From Roseateles asaccharophilus (GTDB taxonomy: Bacteria > Pseudomonadota > Gammaproteobacteria > Burkholderiales > Burkholderiaceae_C): a stretch of DNA of 64,000 bases. Positions 26,589 to 37,578 of this stretch are shown one piece after another. The notes beneath the pieces were generated by a model that saw only the letters and a program-made list of their open reading frames with translations, had not been told where the DNA came from and made no database searches. Within the stretch, counting starts at the first letter, position 1. Each line of letters begins with the position of its first letter. The stretch is taken from contig NZ_SNXE01000004.1 in assembly GCF_004362405.1 (NCBI RefSeq), forward strand, positions 306,399-370,398. The letters run 5' to 3'. Made by a program: the position numbers and the translations under genes.

Positions 26589-27247
26589 TGATCGAGACCT
26601 CCGTCAACCTTGTCATCCTTGCCAGCGGCAGCAGGCGACTCCTCATCGTCCTGCTGCTGCCTGGCCTTGGCATTGCTCTGCTTCTTCTTTTTCGAGGCAG
26701 CCTTCTTGCCATCGGCCTTGTTCGTCTTGTCCTGGGATTCGCCCGCAGCGGGCTTGCTCTTGCGACCCTTAAAATCGATCGCGGGCACCAGCTTGGCGCT
26801 GCGCACCTCGTCCAGACTGAAATCCAGCGCCTGATCCTGCTTGCCGTCGTTGAACACGAGGCGCCAGCCGGCAGCCTCGCCCTCGGCCGCATCCAGCGCC
26901 TGCAGCTCACCGCTGTAGCGCTTGCGCCCCTGGAAGGCGAGTTTCAGAGTGATTTCAATCTGCTCGCCCGTGAAGCGGGCGTAGTCGGCCGCCTTGTTCA
27001 GGGGGCGGTCCAGCCCTGGAGAGGAAACCTCCAGGCGCTGATAGTCGGCATTCTCGACCTCCAGCACATACTGCAGCTGGCGGGTCACCTTCTCGCAGTC
27101 GTCCACCGAAATTACCTCACCGGCCAGGGCCTGGTCCGCCAGCTTATCGATATAGACGCGCAGCAAGCCACCGGCACTGCGTTCGCAGTCCACCAGGTCA
27201 TAGCCCAGGCCGATCACGGTCTTTTCAACAGCGGCTTGCCAACTCAT
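26585..27247 (-). CDS. rimP: Ribosome maturation factor RimP with Lys-rich C-terminal extension
   Basis: A 220-residue RimP, against about 150 residues in E. coli. The core (1 to about 160) has the [19 protein letters not shown] strand, [20 protein letters not shown], then the hallmark [12 protein letters not shown] and a C-terminal SH3-like part ([19 protein letters not shown]). An extra tail from about 160 to 220 is rich in Lys, Ala, Gln and Asp ([19 protein letters not shown]) and looks disordered. RimP helps 30S assembly before S12/S19 binding. ATG 27247 gives the standard [11 protein letters not shown] start. It is the first gene of the rimP-nusA-infB operon. Confidence 0.95.
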   Translation of the reverse strand: MSWQAAVEKTVIGLGYDLVDCERSAGGLLRVYIDKLADQALAGEVISVDDCEKVTRQLQYVLEVENADYQRLEVSSPGLDRPLNKAADYARFTGEQIEITLKLAFQGRKRYSGELQALDAAEGEAAGWRLVFNDGKQDQALDFSLDEVRSAKLVPAIDFKGRKSKPAAGESQDKTNKADGKKAASKKKKQSNAKARQQQDDEESPAAAGKDDKVDGGLDQ

Positions 27248-27298
27248 GCGGGGTATTTCTTCGGATTCCGAGCTCAAAAAGGTCAAAAAAGATCAAGC

Positions 27299-27327
27299 AA
27301 AAAAAATGGGCTGGATGAATCCGCCCA
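27299..27327 (-). terminator. Terminator-like hairpin plus T8 in the rimP-nusA-infB leader (candidate attenuator)
   Basis: Read on the minus strand, TGGGC (27327-27323 complement) and GGA form a stem with TCC and GCCCA, with one bulged base and a 4-nt loop. Eight Ts follow immediately (27299-27306). This is the layout of an intrinsic terminator. It lies about 45 nt after the predicted transcription start and 52 nt before the rimP ATG, so it would attenuate the operon. The stem is short (8 bp), so efficiency is uncertain. Confidence 0.6.
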
Positions 27328-27377
27328 CCGTCTTCGCCGCACTGATCGCTGCTTGCAGCTTTTTCAGCGAAGCCAGG

Positions 27378-27406
27378 ATTGTACTATGCAAGCACCATGC
27401 CGGCAA
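27378..27406 (-). promoter_or_regulatory. Sigma-70 promoter of the rimP-nusA-infB operon
   Basis: On the minus strand: -35 TTGCCG (27406-27401), a 17-bp spacer, and -10 TACAAT (27383-27378), 5 of 6 to consensus. Predicted start is near 27371, leaving a 120-nt leader before rimP. The divergent fabI gene probably uses its own promoter just to the right; a weak TTGCAG-N16-GAAAAT pair lies at 27417-27444 on the plus strand. Confidence 0.7.
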
Positions 27407-27480
27407 GAGACTGTGCTTGCAGGACATAAAGCTCGTGCGAAAATCCGCGACCGCATTTTAACGACCAGATAGGAGCCACC

Positions 27481-28266
27481 ATGGGTTTTCTCGCCGGCAA
27501 GCGCTTGCTGATCACGGGCGTGCTGTCCAACCGCTCGATTGCCTACGGCATTGCCCGCGCCTGCCACCGCGAGGGGGCCGAACTGGCCTTCAGCTATCAG
27601 GGCGAACGTTTCAAGGACCGCATCACGGAGTTTGCGGCCGAGTTTGGCTCCAAGCTGGTGTTTGACTGCGACGTCAGCGATGACGCGCAGATCGAGCGCC
27701 TGTTCGCCCAGCTGGGCGAAGCCTGGCCGGAGTTTGACGGTTTTGTGCACTCCATCGGCTTTGCGCCGCGCGAGGCGATTGCCGGCGACTTCCTGGAGGG
27801 CCTGACGCGCGAAAACTTCCGCATCGCCCACGATATCTCGGCCTACAGCTTCCCCGCCATGGCCAAGGCCGCGGCGCCGCGCCTGCGCGCAGGCTCCTCC
27901 CTGCTGACCCTGTCCTATCTGGGCGCCGAGCGCTATGTGCCCAACTACAACACCATGGGCCTGGCCAAGGCCTCGCTGGAAGCCAGCGTGCGCTACCTGG
28001 CCTATTCCCTGGGCGCCAAGGGTGTACGCGTGAACGGCATCTCGGCCGGCCCGATCAAGACCCTGGCCGCCTCGGGCATCAAGGACTTCGGCAAGCTGCT
28101 CAACGCCTTTGCCGCCAGCGCGCCGATCCGCCGCAATGTGACCATTGACGATGTGGGCAATACCGCCGCCTTCCTGTTCTCGGACCTGGCCGGCGGCATC
28201 AGCTCCGAAGTGATCTATGTGGATGGCGGCTTCAGCCACGTGGCCCTGGCCGACGAAGCCTCTTGA
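27481..28266 (+). CDS. fabI: Enoyl-[acyl-carrier-protein] reductase (NADH) FabI
   Basis: A 261-residue short-chain dehydrogenase-type enoyl-ACP reductase that performs the last step of each fatty acid elongation cycle. The FabI-type nucleotide loop [15 protein letters not shown] (11-25), VHSIGFAP (with G93, the triclosan/diazaborine contact) and the catalytic Y156-x6-K163 pair are present. The C-terminus ([13 protein letters not shown]) is normal. AGGAG at 27471-27475 sets ATG 27481. It is monocistronic, with a strong terminator after it. Confidence 0.97.
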   Translation: MGFLAGKRLLITGVLSNRSIAYGIARACHREGAELAFSYQGERFKDRITEFAAEFGSKLVFDCDVSDDAQIERLFAQLGEAWPEFDGFVHSIGFAPREAIAGDFLEGLTRENFRIAHDISAYSFPAMAKAAAPRLRAGSSLLTLSYLGAERYVPNYNTMGLAKASLEASVRYLAYSLGAKGVRVNGISAGPIKTLAASGIKDFGKLLNAFAASAPIRRNVTIDDVGNTAAFLFSDLAGGISSEVIYVDGGFSHVALADEAS

Positions 28267-28284
28267 GTTCCAGGCACACAAGAC

Positions 28285-28311
28285 AAAGGGGCCCCGCAGG
28301 GCCCCTTTTTT
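28285..28311 (+). terminator. Intrinsic terminator of fabI
   Basis: Arms AAAGGGGCCC (28285-28294) and GGGCCCCTTT (28299-28308) pair perfectly around CGCA, followed by Ts to 28311. The As on the left would also give Ts on the minus strand, so it can end the convergent decarboxylase transcript too. Confidence 0.92.
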
Positions 28312-28347
28312 CATGGCGGCGCGCCCCGCGGGGCGCAGCCAACGGCC

Positions 28348-30612
28348 TTATTTGGTCACGCAGTCCACGAAGTAGCGGGTCTGGCCATCCTCGCCCTGCT
28401 CGGCCACCAGACCGTGCACATCGGTGGCAAAGCCCGGGAACTTGGCATTGAAGTCGCGGGTGAACTTCAGGTAGTCCACGATCTTCTTGTTGAAGCGCTC
28501 GCCCGGGATCAGCAGGGGAATGCCCGGCGGGTAAGGCGTCAGCAGCGAGGTGGTGACGCGGCCTTCGAGCTTGTCGATGGCCACACGCTCGGTCTTGCGC
28601 TGGGCGATGTGGGCATAGGCATCGCTGGGCTTCATGGCCGGCTCCAGATCCGAGAGGTAGACCTCGGTGGTCAGGCGGGCGATATCGCCCTGGGCATAGG
28701 CCTCGTGGATGCTCTGGCACAGATCGCGCAGGCCCATGCGCTCATAGCGCGGCTGGGCGGCCACGAACTCCGGCATGATGCGCCACAGCGGCGCGTTCTT
28801 GTCGTAGTCGTCCTTGAACTGCTGCAGCGCGGTCAGCAGGGTGTTCCAGCGGCCCTTGGTGATGCCGATGGTGAACATGATGAAGAAGCTGTACAGGCCC
28901 GTCTTCTCCACCACCACGCCGTGCTCGGCCAGGAACTTGGTGACGATGCTGGCCGGGATGCCGGTCTTGGCGAACTTGCCGCTCATGTCCAGGCCGGGCG
29001 TGATGATGGTGGACTTGATCGGGTCCAGCATATTGAAGCCGGCCTCGATGGAGCCGAAGCCGTGCCACTTCTCATTGGCCTTGAGCATCCAGTCGGCGGG
29101 CTTGCCCACACCCTCGGCGGCCAGCGGACGATCCGGCCCCCAGACCTTGAACCACCAGTCGGACTTGCCGTAGTCCTTTTCCACCTTGCGCATGGCGCGG
29201 CGGAAGTCCAGGGCCTCGGCCAGGCTCTCCTCCACCAGGGCGGTGCCGCCGGGCGGCTCCATCATGGCGGCGGCCACATCACAGCTCGCGATGATGCTGT
29301 ACTGCGGGCTGGTCGAGGTGTGCATCAGATAGGCCTCGTTGAACAGATGCTTGTCCAGCTTCACGTTCTGGGAGTCTTGCACCAGCACCTGCGAGGCCTG
29401 GCTCAGACCGGCCAGCAGCTTGTGGGTGGACTGGGTGGCATAGACCATGGCCGTCTTGGGGCGGGGACGGTTCTTGCCCATGGCATGGTAAGAGCCATAG
29501 AAGGTGTGGAAAGCCGCATGCGGCAGCCAGGCCTCGTCAAAGTGCAGGGTGTCGATCCAGCCGTCGAGCTTGCTCTTGATGGTCTCGGTGTTGTAGAGCA
29601 CGCCGTCGTAGGTCGACTGCGTCAGCGTCATGATGCGCGGCTTGATCTTCTTGACATCCACTCCCTTGAGCAGCGGGTTCTTGGCGATCTTCTTCTTGAT
29701 GCTCTCCGGCGAGAACTCGCTCTCGGGGATGGGGCCGATGATGCCGTAGTGGTTGCGCGTGGGCGTCATGAAGACCGGCACCGCACCGGTCATGATGATG
29801 CTATGCAGGATGCTCTTGTGGCAGTTGCGGTCCACCACCACCACATCGCCCGGCGCCACCGTATGGTGCCAGACCATCTTGTTGGAGGTGCTGGTGCCGT
29901 TGGTGACGAAGAAGCAGTGGTCGGCATTGAAGATACGCGCGGCATTCTTCTCGGAAGCGGCCACCGGGCCGGTGTGGTCCAGCAGCTGACCCAGCTCTTC
30001 CACCGCATTGCAGACGTCGGCGCGCAGCATGTTCTCGCCGAAGAACTGGTGGAACATCTGGCCCACCGGGCTCTTCAGGAAGGCCACACCGCCGGAGTGA
30101 CCCGGGCAGTGCCAGCTGTAGGAACCGTCCTGGGCATAGTCCATCAAGGCCTTGAAGAAGGGCGGCGCCAGACCGTCGAGGTAGCTCTTGGCCTCACGGA
30201 TGATGTGGCGGGCCACGAACTCCGGCGTGTCCTCGAACATGTGGATGAAGCCATGCAGCTCACGCAGCACATCGTTGGGCAGGTGCTGGGAGGTGCGCGT
30301 CTCGCCATAGACGTAGATGGGAATGTCCGCGTTCTTGAAGCGGATCTCCTCGATGAACTTGCGCAGATTCAGCACGGCCGGATCCAGCTCCGGACCCGGC
30401 GTGAACTCCTCATCGTCGATGGACAGGATGAAGGCGCTGGCGCGGCTTTGCTGTTGGGCGAACTGGCTGAGATCCCCGTAGCTGGTCACCCCCAGCACCT
30501 CGAAGCCCTCTTTCTGGATGGCGTCCGCCAGGGCACGAATGCCCAAACCCGAGGTGTTCTCGGAGCGATAGTCCTCGTCGATGATGACGATGGGGAAGCG
30601 AAAGCGCAGCAT
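28348..30612 (-). CDS. Arginine/lysine/ornithine decarboxylase (PLP, fold type I)
   Basis: A 754-residue basic amino acid decarboxylase of the LdcC/AdiA/SpeF type. The N-terminal response-regulator-like wing domain (about 1-130, FPIVIIDEDYRSENTSG) is followed by the PLP core, which includes HCPGHSGG, THFDEAW-type residues (LHFDEAWLPHAAFH) and the Schiff-base K398 in ATQSTHKLLAGLSQ. The C-terminal domain has PYPPGIPLLIPGE. It converts lysine, arginine or ornithine to cadaverine, agmatine or putrescine; the substrate is not decidable by eye. GGAGG 6 nt upstream fixes ATG 30612. A constitutive or biosynthetic role is possible since no cognate antiporter is adjacent. Confidence 0.92.
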   Translation of the reverse strand: MLRFRFPIVIIDEDYRSENTSGLGIRALADAIQKEGFEVLGVTSYGDLSQFAQQQSRASAFILSIDDEEFTPGPELDPAVLNLRKFIEEIRFKNADIPIYVYGETRTSQHLPNDVLRELHGFIHMFEDTPEFVARHIIREAKSYLDGLAPPFFKALMDYAQDGSYSWHCPGHSGGVAFLKSPVGQMFHQFFGENMLRADVCNAVEELGQLLDHTGPVAASEKNAARIFNADHCFFVTNGTSTSNKMVWHHTVAPGDVVVVDRNCHKSILHSIIMTGAVPVFMTPTRNHYGIIGPIPESEFSPESIKKKIAKNPLLKGVDVKKIKPRIMTLTQSTYDGVLYNTETIKSKLDGWIDTLHFDEAWLPHAAFHTFYGSYHAMGKNRPRPKTAMVYATQSTHKLLAGLSQASQVLVQDSQNVKLDKHLFNEAYLMHTSTSPQYSIIASCDVAAAMMEPPGGTALVEESLAEALDFRRAMRKVEKDYGKSDWWFKVWGPDRPLAAEGVGKPADWMLKANEKWHGFGSIEAGFNMLDPIKSTIITPGLDMSGKFAKTGIPASIVTKFLAEHGVVVEKTGLYSFFIMFTIGITKGRWNTLLTALQQFKDDYDKNAPLWRIMPEFVAAQPRYERMGLRDLCQSIHEAYAQGDIARLTTEVYLSDLEPAMKPSDAYAHIAQRKTERVAIDKLEGRVTTSLLTPYPPGIPLLIPGERFNKKIVDYLKFTRDFNAKFPGFATDVHGLVAEQGEDGQTRYFVDCVTK

Positions 30613-30765
30613 GCAGGGCCTCCGGGGGCAAAAGGGACAGCAGAAAAATGAAGGCGCGAAGTGTAGGGCCAAGCGCCGGCAGCCAGCGGTTTTCTGTCCG
30701 CATCATTCTGCTTTGTCGCACAAACAGGACGGCTACACTGGGTCGACACAATAAAGGGAGGCCGC

Positions 30766-31194
30766 ATGGAGCTCTGGAATGGTTCAACCCTCTGGTGGGT
30801 CATCGCGGGCACGCTGGTGGCGCTGGAGTTGGCTACAGGGACCTTTTACCTGCTGATGCTGGCCTTGGGTGCCGCCGCCGGCGCCCTGGCCGCCCATCTG
30901 GGTCTGGGACTTGCGGCCCAGATCAGCACCGCCGCCCTGGTGGGCGGCTTGGCCGTCCTGTTCTGGCACCGGCGCCGTGCCAGCCAGCCGCAGACGCCCA
31001 GCAGCAGCAATCCCGATGTGAACCTGGATGTGGGTCAGCAGGTGCAGGTCACGCACTGGCTGGCAGACGGTCGCACCACAGTGCGCTACCGCGGCGCCGA
31101 ATGGCAGGCCCGCTTCGATGGCAGCGGCAGTCCGACACCCGGCCTGCACACCATACGCGCCGTTGAAGGCAGCTGCCTGGTGCTCGCACCCTGA
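30766..31194 (+). CDS. NfeD-family membrane protein
   Basis: A 142-residue NfeD1b-type protein. Two to three N-terminal helices (about 8-66) are followed by a C-terminal OB-fold domain (about 85-142; VNLDVGQQVQVTHWLADGRTTVRYRGAEW), here short and without the NfeD1a ClpP-like protease domain. GGGAGG upstream sets ATG 30766. It is 38 bp upstream of a stomatin-like gene; NfeD and stomatin genes are a well-known pair thought to act in membrane microdomain or quality-control complexes. A weak -10 (TACACT) is near 30734. Confidence 0.92.
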   Translation: MELWNGSTLWWVIAGTLVALELATGTFYLLMLALGAAAGALAAHLGLGLAAQISTAALVGGLAVLFWHRRRASQPQTPSSSNPDVNLDVGQQVQVTHWLADGRTTVRYRGAEWQARFDGSGSPTPGLHTIRAVEGSCLVLAP

Positions 31195-31232
31195 GCCCCG
31201 ATTGACAAGCACATTCAAGGAGGAAACCCGCC

Positions 31233-32144
31233 ATGGAAATCGCCCTGATCCTGTTGGTGATCGCCGCCATCTTCATCGTGCGCGCCATCAAGGTCGTGCC
31301 CCAGCAGAACGCCTGGATCGTCGAGCGCCTGGGCAAGTACCACGCCACGCTCACGCCCGGCCTCAACATCCTGGTGCCCTTTGTCGACCGCCTGGCCTAC
31401 AAGCACTCGCTCAAGGAGATTCCGCTGGATGTGCCCAGCCAGGTCTGCATCACCAAGGACAACACCCAGCTGACCGTTGACGGCATCCTCTACTTCCAGG
31501 TCACCGACGCGATGCGCGCCAGCTACGGCTCCAGCAACTACATCGTGGCCATCACCCAGCTGGCCCAGACCACGCTGCGCAGCGTGATCGGCCGCATGGA
31601 GCTGGACCGCACCTTTGAGGAGCGGGACATCATCAACAGCTCGGTGGTCCAGGCCCTGGACGAGGCCGCGCTCAACTGGGGCGTGAAGGTGCTGCGCTAT
31701 GAGATCAAGGACCTGACACCGCCGCCGGCCATCCTGCACTCCATGCAGGCGCAGATCACGGCCGAGCGCGAAAAGCGCGCCCTGATTGCGGCCTCCGAGG
31801 GCCGGCGCCAGGAACAGATCAATATCGCCACCGGCGAGCGCGAAGCGGCCATCGCCCGCTCCGAAGGCGAGAAACAGGCCGAGATCAACAAGGCCCAGGG
31901 CGAGGCCGCCGCCATCGGCGCGGTGGCCGAAGCCACCGCCGAGGCCATCCGCAAGATCGCCGCCGCCATCGAGCAGCCCGGCGGCCAGCAGGCCGTGCAG
32001 CTCAAGGTGGCGGAGAAGGCCGTGGACGCCTACGCCCAACTGGCCCAGAAGAACAACACCATGATCGTGCCGGGCCATATGGGCGAGGTCAGCGGCCTGA
32101 TCGGCACGGCCATGGCCCTGATGAAGGGCCACAAGCCGGGCTGA
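31233..32144 (+). CDS. SPFH/Band 7 (stomatin/QmcA-like) membrane protein
   Basis: A 303-residue SPFH protein. One N-terminal membrane helix (ALILLVIAAIFIVRAI, 3-18) is followed by the band-7 domain (about 20-190), with VPQQNAWIVERLGKYHATL and the typical GRMELDRTFEERDIINS. A long helical segment rich in Ala, Glu and Gln (about 185-250) then drives oligomerisation. It is anchored in the inner membrane and probably forms ring-like multimers with the NfeD partner encoded just upstream. AGGAGG at 31219-31224 is an excellent ribosome binding site. The QmcA homologue in E. coli associates with FtsH-type complexes by inference from its family. Confidence 0.94.
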   Translation: MEIALILLVIAAIFIVRAIKVVPQQNAWIVERLGKYHATLTPGLNILVPFVDRLAYKHSLKEIPLDVPSQVCITKDNTQLTVDGILYFQVTDAMRASYGSSNYIVAITQLAQTTLRSVIGRMELDRTFEERDIINSSVVQALDEAALNWGVKVLRYEIKDLTPPPAILHSMQAQITAEREKRALIAASEGRRQEQINIATGEREAAIARSEGEKQAEINKAQGEAAAIGAVAEATAEAIRKIAAAIEQPGGQQAVQLKVAEKAVDAYAQLAQKNNTMIVPGHMGEVSGLIGTAMALMKGHKPG

Positions 32145-32220
32145 AGGGGTGCAGCGCGGGCTTCGCAAGCGAACCCAGAAATTTTCGATGCAACTCCTCT
32201 ACCCGAACAAAAAACTGCGT

Positions 32221-32226
32221 TATGAT
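32221..32226 (+). promoter_or_regulatory. -10 element of tRNA-Ser promoter
   Basis: TATGAT (5 of 6 to consensus) lies 11 nt before the mature tRNA 5' end. The discriminator that follows is GC-rich (ggcggg), as in stringently controlled stable-RNA promoters. The -35 (TCTACC at 32198-32203, 17-bp spacing) is poor. Confidence 0.55.
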
Positions 32227-32236
32227 GGCGGGCTTC

Positions 32237-32329
<93 letters not shown>

Positions 32330-32341
32330 ACACTAGAAAAC

Positions 32342-32364
32342 ACGGGCCCTCTGGGCCCGTTTTT
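32342..32364. terminator. Bidirectional intrinsic terminator (tRNA-Ser / bkd operon)
   Basis: ACGGGCCC (32342-32349) and GGGCCCGT (32353-32360) pair perfectly around TCT, followed by T5 on the plus strand and preceded by A4 nearby, so it can end both the tRNA transcript and the convergent bkd operon. Confidence 0.9.
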
Positions 32365-32405
32365 CATTTCCGGCGCGTCGTGGGTCAACGGGTAACCGTC
32401 CAAGT

Positions 32406-33839
32406 TCAGACATGCAGCGCCTGGCCCAAGGCCCGCAGACACGCCTCCTGCACCGCCTCGCCCAAGGTCGGGTGGGCATGGATGGTGTGGGCCACGTCCT
32501 CAAGCCGCGCGCCCATTTCCAGACTCAGGCCAAAGGCCGCCGCCAGCTCGGACACCGCCGCACCCACGGCCTGCCAGCCCAGGATCAGGTGGTTGTCCGC
32601 CCGGGCCAGCACACGCACAAAGCCCTCGGGAGACTCCAGCGAAAGCGCTCGGCCATTGGCAGCAAAGGGAAACTGCGCTTGCAAGAGCTTGAAGCCCTGC
32701 GCCGCCGCCAAGGCCTGCGCGCTGGCCGGCGTATGGCCGGCCAGCACGATCTCGGGATCGGTAAAACACACGGCCGGTATGCTGACCGGCTCGAAGCGGC
32801 GCTTCTTGCCGGCGATCAGTTCCGCCACCATCTCGCCCTGGGCCATGGCCCGGTGCGCCAGCAAAGGCTCGCCGACCAGGTCCCCGATGGCCCAGACATC
32901 CTTCATAGAGGTGCGGCAATGTGCATCCACCTTCACCGCCCGACCGGCCATGTCCAGCATCAGGCGCTCCAGCCCCCAGCCCTCAATCCGCGGGCGACGT
33001 CCCACAGCGACCAGAATCTTGTCCGCGGACAACTCGACAAGCTGGCCCTGAGGGTCGCGGACGCTGAGCGCCGTGCCATCGGCGTTCAGCCCCTCCACCC
33101 TGTGCGACAGCAGGGTCTTGATGCCCAGGCGGGCCAGGGACTGGGCCACCGGCCGCACCAGCTCGGCGTCATAGGCCGGCAGGATGCAATCTTGTGCCTC
33201 CACCACCGTGACCTGAGCCCCGAGCTTGCGCCAGGCCGTGCCCAATTCGAGGCCGATATAGCCAGCGCCCACCACCACCAGCTCGCGCGGCACTTCGGCA
33301 AAGCTCAGGGCTTCGGTGGACGAGACCACCCTGCCCTGGCCGGCGCCAAAGGGCAGAGAGGGCAAGGCCAGCTCCTGCGAACCGGCGGCCAGCAGCAGAT
33401 GTGCGCATTGAATGCGTTGCGGGGCCTGATCCGAGGCAGCGGTGCGGATCTCCACCGTCTTGCCATCGACGATCTCGGCCCAGGCCTGTATGAGCTGGAC
33501 CCCATGCTTCTTGAGCAAGGCAGCAACGCCTGTGGTGAGCTTGCTCACGATGCCGGCTTTCCAGGCCAGGGTGGTGGCCAGGTCCAGCGTGATCTCGCCG
33601 CTGCGTATGCCCAGCACCGAGCGCCCCTGGGCCTGTTCGGCGGCCTGGGCATAGGCATCGGCCGCATGAATCAGAGCCTTGCTGGGAATGCAGCCGATAT
33701 TGAGGCAGGTTCCGCCCAACTGGGCGCCCTCGATCAAGGTGGTCTGGATGCCGAGCTGGGCCGCACGCAAAGCGGCCACATAGCCACCGGGACCGCCACC
33801 GATGATGAGCAACTGGGTTTGCGAGTAGACGGGAGGCAT
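32406..33839 (-). CDS. lpdV: Dihydrolipoyl dehydrogenase (E3) of the branched-chain 2-oxoacid dehydrogenase
   Basis: A 477-residue FAD flavoprotein that reoxidises dihydrolipoyl groups with NAD+. FAD-binding GGGPGG at 14-19, redox-active disulfide C45/C50 in [16 protein letters not shown]-binding [13 protein letters not shown] near 180 and the C-terminal His-Glu pair region [13 protein letters not shown] are all present. ATG 33839 gives the normal start; the longer frame overlaps the E2 gene. It is the last gene of the bkd operon, 7 bp after the E2 stop, and ends at the terminator 32342-32364. Operon position supports a dedicated LPD-Val role rather than the shared Lpd. Confidence 0.94.
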   Translation of the reverse strand: MPPVYSQTQLLIIGGGPGGYVAALRAAQLGIQTTLIEGAQLGGTCLNIGCIPSKALIHAADAYAQAAEQAQGRSVLGIRSGEITLDLATTLAWKAGIVSKLTTGVAALLKKHGVQLIQAWAEIVDGKTVEIRTAASDQAPQRIQCAHLLLAAGSQELALPSLPFGAGQGRVVSSTEALSFAEVPRELVVVGAGYIGLELGTAWRKLGAQVTVVEAQDCILPAYDAELVRPVAQSLARLGIKTLLSHRVEGLNADGTALSVRDPQGQLVELSADKILVAVGRRPRIEGWGLERLMLDMAGRAVKVDAHCRTSMKDVWAIGDLVGEPLLAHRAMAQGEMVAELIAGKKRRFEPVSIPAVCFTDPEIVLAGHTPASAQALAAAQGFKLLQAQFPFAANGRALSLESPEGFVRVLARADNHLILGWQAVGAAVSELAAAFGLSLEMGARLEDVAHTIHAHPTLGEAVQEACLRALGQALHV

Positions 33840-33846
33840 CTGAGAC

Positions 33847-35166
33847 TCACTCGATGAACAGGGTCGCGGGAGTTTCCAGCAAGGCGCGCAGGCGCTGCAC
33901 GAAGAGCGCTGCATCCATGCCGTCGACCACGCGGTGGTCGAAGCTGGCACTGAGGTTCATCAGCAGACGCGGAACCACACGCCCGTCACGGTCGAACATG
34001 GGCCGCTCCACCATGCGGTTCACGCCTACGATGCCGACCTCCGGATGATTGATGACGGGCGTCGTGACAATGCCGCCCAGGGCCCCCAGGCTGGTGATGG
34101 TGATGGTCGAGCCCCCGAGTTCCTCGCGGCTGGCCTTGCCCTTGCGCGCTGCATCGGCCAGGCGGGCGATCTCGCCGGCACAGGCCCAGGGGTCCAGGGT
34201 CTCGGCATGGCGGATGACGGGCACCAGCAGTCCGGCCTCGGTCTGCGTGGCCATGCCGAGATGGACCGCGCCATAGCGGGTGAGCACCTGGGCCTCATCG
34301 TCAAAGCGCGCATTGACCTGCGGAAACTCGCGCACCGCGATGACGACGGCCCGCGCCAGAAAGGGCAGCAGGGTGAGCTTAGCGCGCCGCGCGGCGTGCT
34401 CGGCGTTAAGCCGCTGGCGCAGCGCCTCCAGCTCGGTCACATCCACCTCCTCCACATAGGTGAAGTGCGGAATCTGGCGCTTGGCCTGCTGCATCTTCTG
34501 CGCGATCTTGCGACGCAGGCCAATGACAGGCACGGCCTGCTCATCCAGGCGCAGGGCGTAGCGACTGTCCACCTCGCGGCCCGCCGCGCTGGCGGCGCCG
34601 CCACTGGCGGCAAAGGCCTCGAGGTCATCCTGAGTAATGCGGCCAGCCGGCCCCGTGCCGGGCACGAACTGGAGCTCGATGCCCAGATCCCAGGCGCGTC
34701 GGCGTACGGCGGGCGAGGCGATCGGCTTCTCGTCGGCCGCACGGCGCGGCGCCACAAGCGGGCGGGCCGCCGCCGATGCCGGGCCGGCTGCCGACTTCGG
34801 GGCCGCAGCCTGCGCACTGTCCACTCGAGCTGCGGCGGTCGCAGCGATTGCAGGGGCCACCGCCGGTGCGGCCTCAGATCGCTGGACGGGGGCGGCGTCG
34901 CCGCCCGATCTCACATTGCCCGCCCCCTCCACCTCCAGGCGAATCAGCTCCGCGCCCACCGCCATCACCTGTCCTACCGTCCCGCCATGCGAGACCACGG
35001 TGCCCGCCACCGGTGATGGAATCTCCACCGTGGCCTTGTCCGTCATCACATCGGCCAGGATCTGATCCTCGGCCACCGCCTCACCGGGCTGCACGCGCCA
35101 GGCCACCAGCTCCACCTCGGCAATGCCCTCGCCGATATCGGGCATCTTGATCACATAGGCTGCCAT
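33847..35166 (-). CDS. bkdB: Dihydrolipoyllysine acyltransferase (E2) of the branched-chain 2-oxoacid dehydrogenase
   Basis: A 439-residue E2. It has a single N-terminal lipoyl domain with lipoyl-lysine K44 in [11 protein letters not shown], then a Pro/Ala-rich linker (about 85-140) and a peripheral subunit-binding domain (about 150-185, [16 protein letters not shown]...[14 protein letters not shown]). The catalytic acyltransferase domain (about 205-439) carries H411 and D415 in DHRVVDG. It moves the branched acyl group from E1 to CoA and forms the core of the complex. It sits between E1beta (3-bp gap) and E3 (7-bp gap). The KATVEIPSP context is typical of BCKDH rather than PDH or OGDH. Confidence 0.95.
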   Translation of the reverse strand: MAAYVIKMPDIGEGIAEVELVAWRVQPGEAVAEDQILADVMTDKATVEIPSPVAGTVVSHGGTVGQVMAVGAELIRLEVEGAGNVRSGGDAAPVQRSEAAPAVAPAIAATAAARVDSAQAAAPKSAAGPASAAARPLVAPRRAADEKPIASPAVRRRAWDLGIELQFVPGTGPAGRITQDDLEAFAASGGAASAAGREVDSRYALRLDEQAVPVIGLRRKIAQKMQQAKRQIPHFTYVEEVDVTELEALRQRLNAEHAARRAKLTLLPFLARAVVIAVREFPQVNARFDDEAQVLTRYGAVHLGMATQTEAGLLVPVIRHAETLDPWACAGEIARLADAARKGKASREELGGSTITITSLGALGGIVTTPVINHPEVGIVGVNRMVERPMFDRDGRVVPRLLMNLSASFDHRVVDGMDAALFVQRLRALLETPATLFIE

Positions 35167-35169
35167 GGC

Positions 35170-36246
35170 TCAGGCCTCCATCACGCGCTTGAGGGCCGCC
35201 GCGACGCGGGCGGGGCCGGGGAAGTAGGCCCACTCCTGAGCATGTGGGTAAGGCGTGTCCCAGCCCGTGACCCGCTCGATCGGCGCCTCCAGGTGATAGA
35301 AGCAATGCTCCTGGACCAGGGCTGAGAGTTCGGCGCCAAAGCCGCTGGTCCGCGTGGCCTCGTGCACGATCACGCAGCGACCGGTCTTCTTGACCGAGGC
35401 GACCACGGTGTCTAGATCCAGGGGCCAGATGCTGCGCAGATCGATGATCTCGGCATCCACGTCCGCCTCGGCCGCCGCGGCTGCACTGACCCAAACCATG
35501 GTGCCATAGGCCAGCACGGTAACCGCCGAGCCAGGCCGGAACAAGGCGGCACTGGTCAGGGGCACGGTGTAGTAGCCCTCGGGCACTTCGCCCATGGGGT
35601 GCTTGCTCCAGGGCACGACGGGCTTGTCGTGATGCCCGTCAAAAGGCCCGTTATAGAGCCGCTTGGGCTCCAGAAAAATCACCGGGTCGTCATTCTCGAT
35701 GGCCGCAATCAGCAGGCCCTTGGCGTCATAGGGATTGCTGGGCATGACGGTGCGCAGGCCGCAGACATGGGTGAAGATGGCTTCGGGGCTCTGGCTGTGC
35801 GTCTGCCCACCATAGATGCCGCCGCCACAGGGCATGCGTATGGTCAGGGGCGCGGTGAAGTCACCCGCCGAGCGGTAGCGCAGGCGCGCAGCCTCGCTGA
35901 CGATCTGATCGATGGCCGGGTACACATAGTCGGCGAACTGGATCTCCACCACCGGCCGCAGGCCGTAGGCACCCATGCCAACCGCGGCCCCCACGATGCC
36001 GCTCTCGGAAATGGGCGCATCGAATACCCGCGATTTGCCGTACTTGGCCTGCAGGCCCTCGGTGCAGCGGAACACGCCGCCGAAGTAGCCCACATCCTCA
36101 CCAAAGACCACCACATTCGGGTCCCGCTCCATCATCACATCCATGGCCGAGCGCAGAGCCTGGATCATGGTCATGGGCTTGCTGGCCCCCTGGGCAGGTG
36201 CCTCGACGGTCGGGGCCAGCTTGTCCTGCCGGACGGCTTCATTCAT
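35170..36246 (-). CDS. bkdA2: 2-oxoisovalerate dehydrogenase E1 subunit beta
   Basis: A 358-residue E1beta, slightly longer than usual through an N-terminal extension of about 25 residues. Signatures are MTMIQALRSAMDVMMERDPNVVVFGEDVGYFGGVFRCTEGL, containing the glutamate that activates the thiamine aminopyrimidine, and PISESGIVGAAVGMGAYGLRPVVEIQFADY. FLEPKRLYNGPFDGHHDKPVVPWSKHPMGEVP is close to Pseudomonas BkdA2. With E1alpha it decarboxylates 2-oxoisovalerate, 2-oxoisocaproate and 3-methyl-2-oxovalerate using ThDP. It is 15 bp after E1alpha. Confidence 0.96.
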   Translation of the reverse strand: MNEAVRQDKLAPTVEAPAQGASKPMTMIQALRSAMDVMMERDPNVVVFGEDVGYFGGVFRCTEGLQAKYGKSRVFDAPISESGIVGAAVGMGAYGLRPVVEIQFADYVYPAIDQIVSEAARLRYRSAGDFTAPLTIRMPCGGGIYGGQTHSQSPEAIFTHVCGLRTVMPSNPYDAKGLLIAAIENDDPVIFLEPKRLYNGPFDGHHDKPVVPWSKHPMGEVPEGYYTVPLTSAALFRPGSAVTVLAYGTMVWVSAAAAAEADVDAEIIDLRSIWPLDLDTVVASVKKTGRCVIVHEATRTSGFGAELSALVQEHCFYHLEAPIERVTGWDTPYPHAQEWAYFPGPARVAAALKRVMEA

Positions 36247-36261
36247 GGCAACTCCCCCGTT

Positions 36262-37578
<1,317 letters not shown>

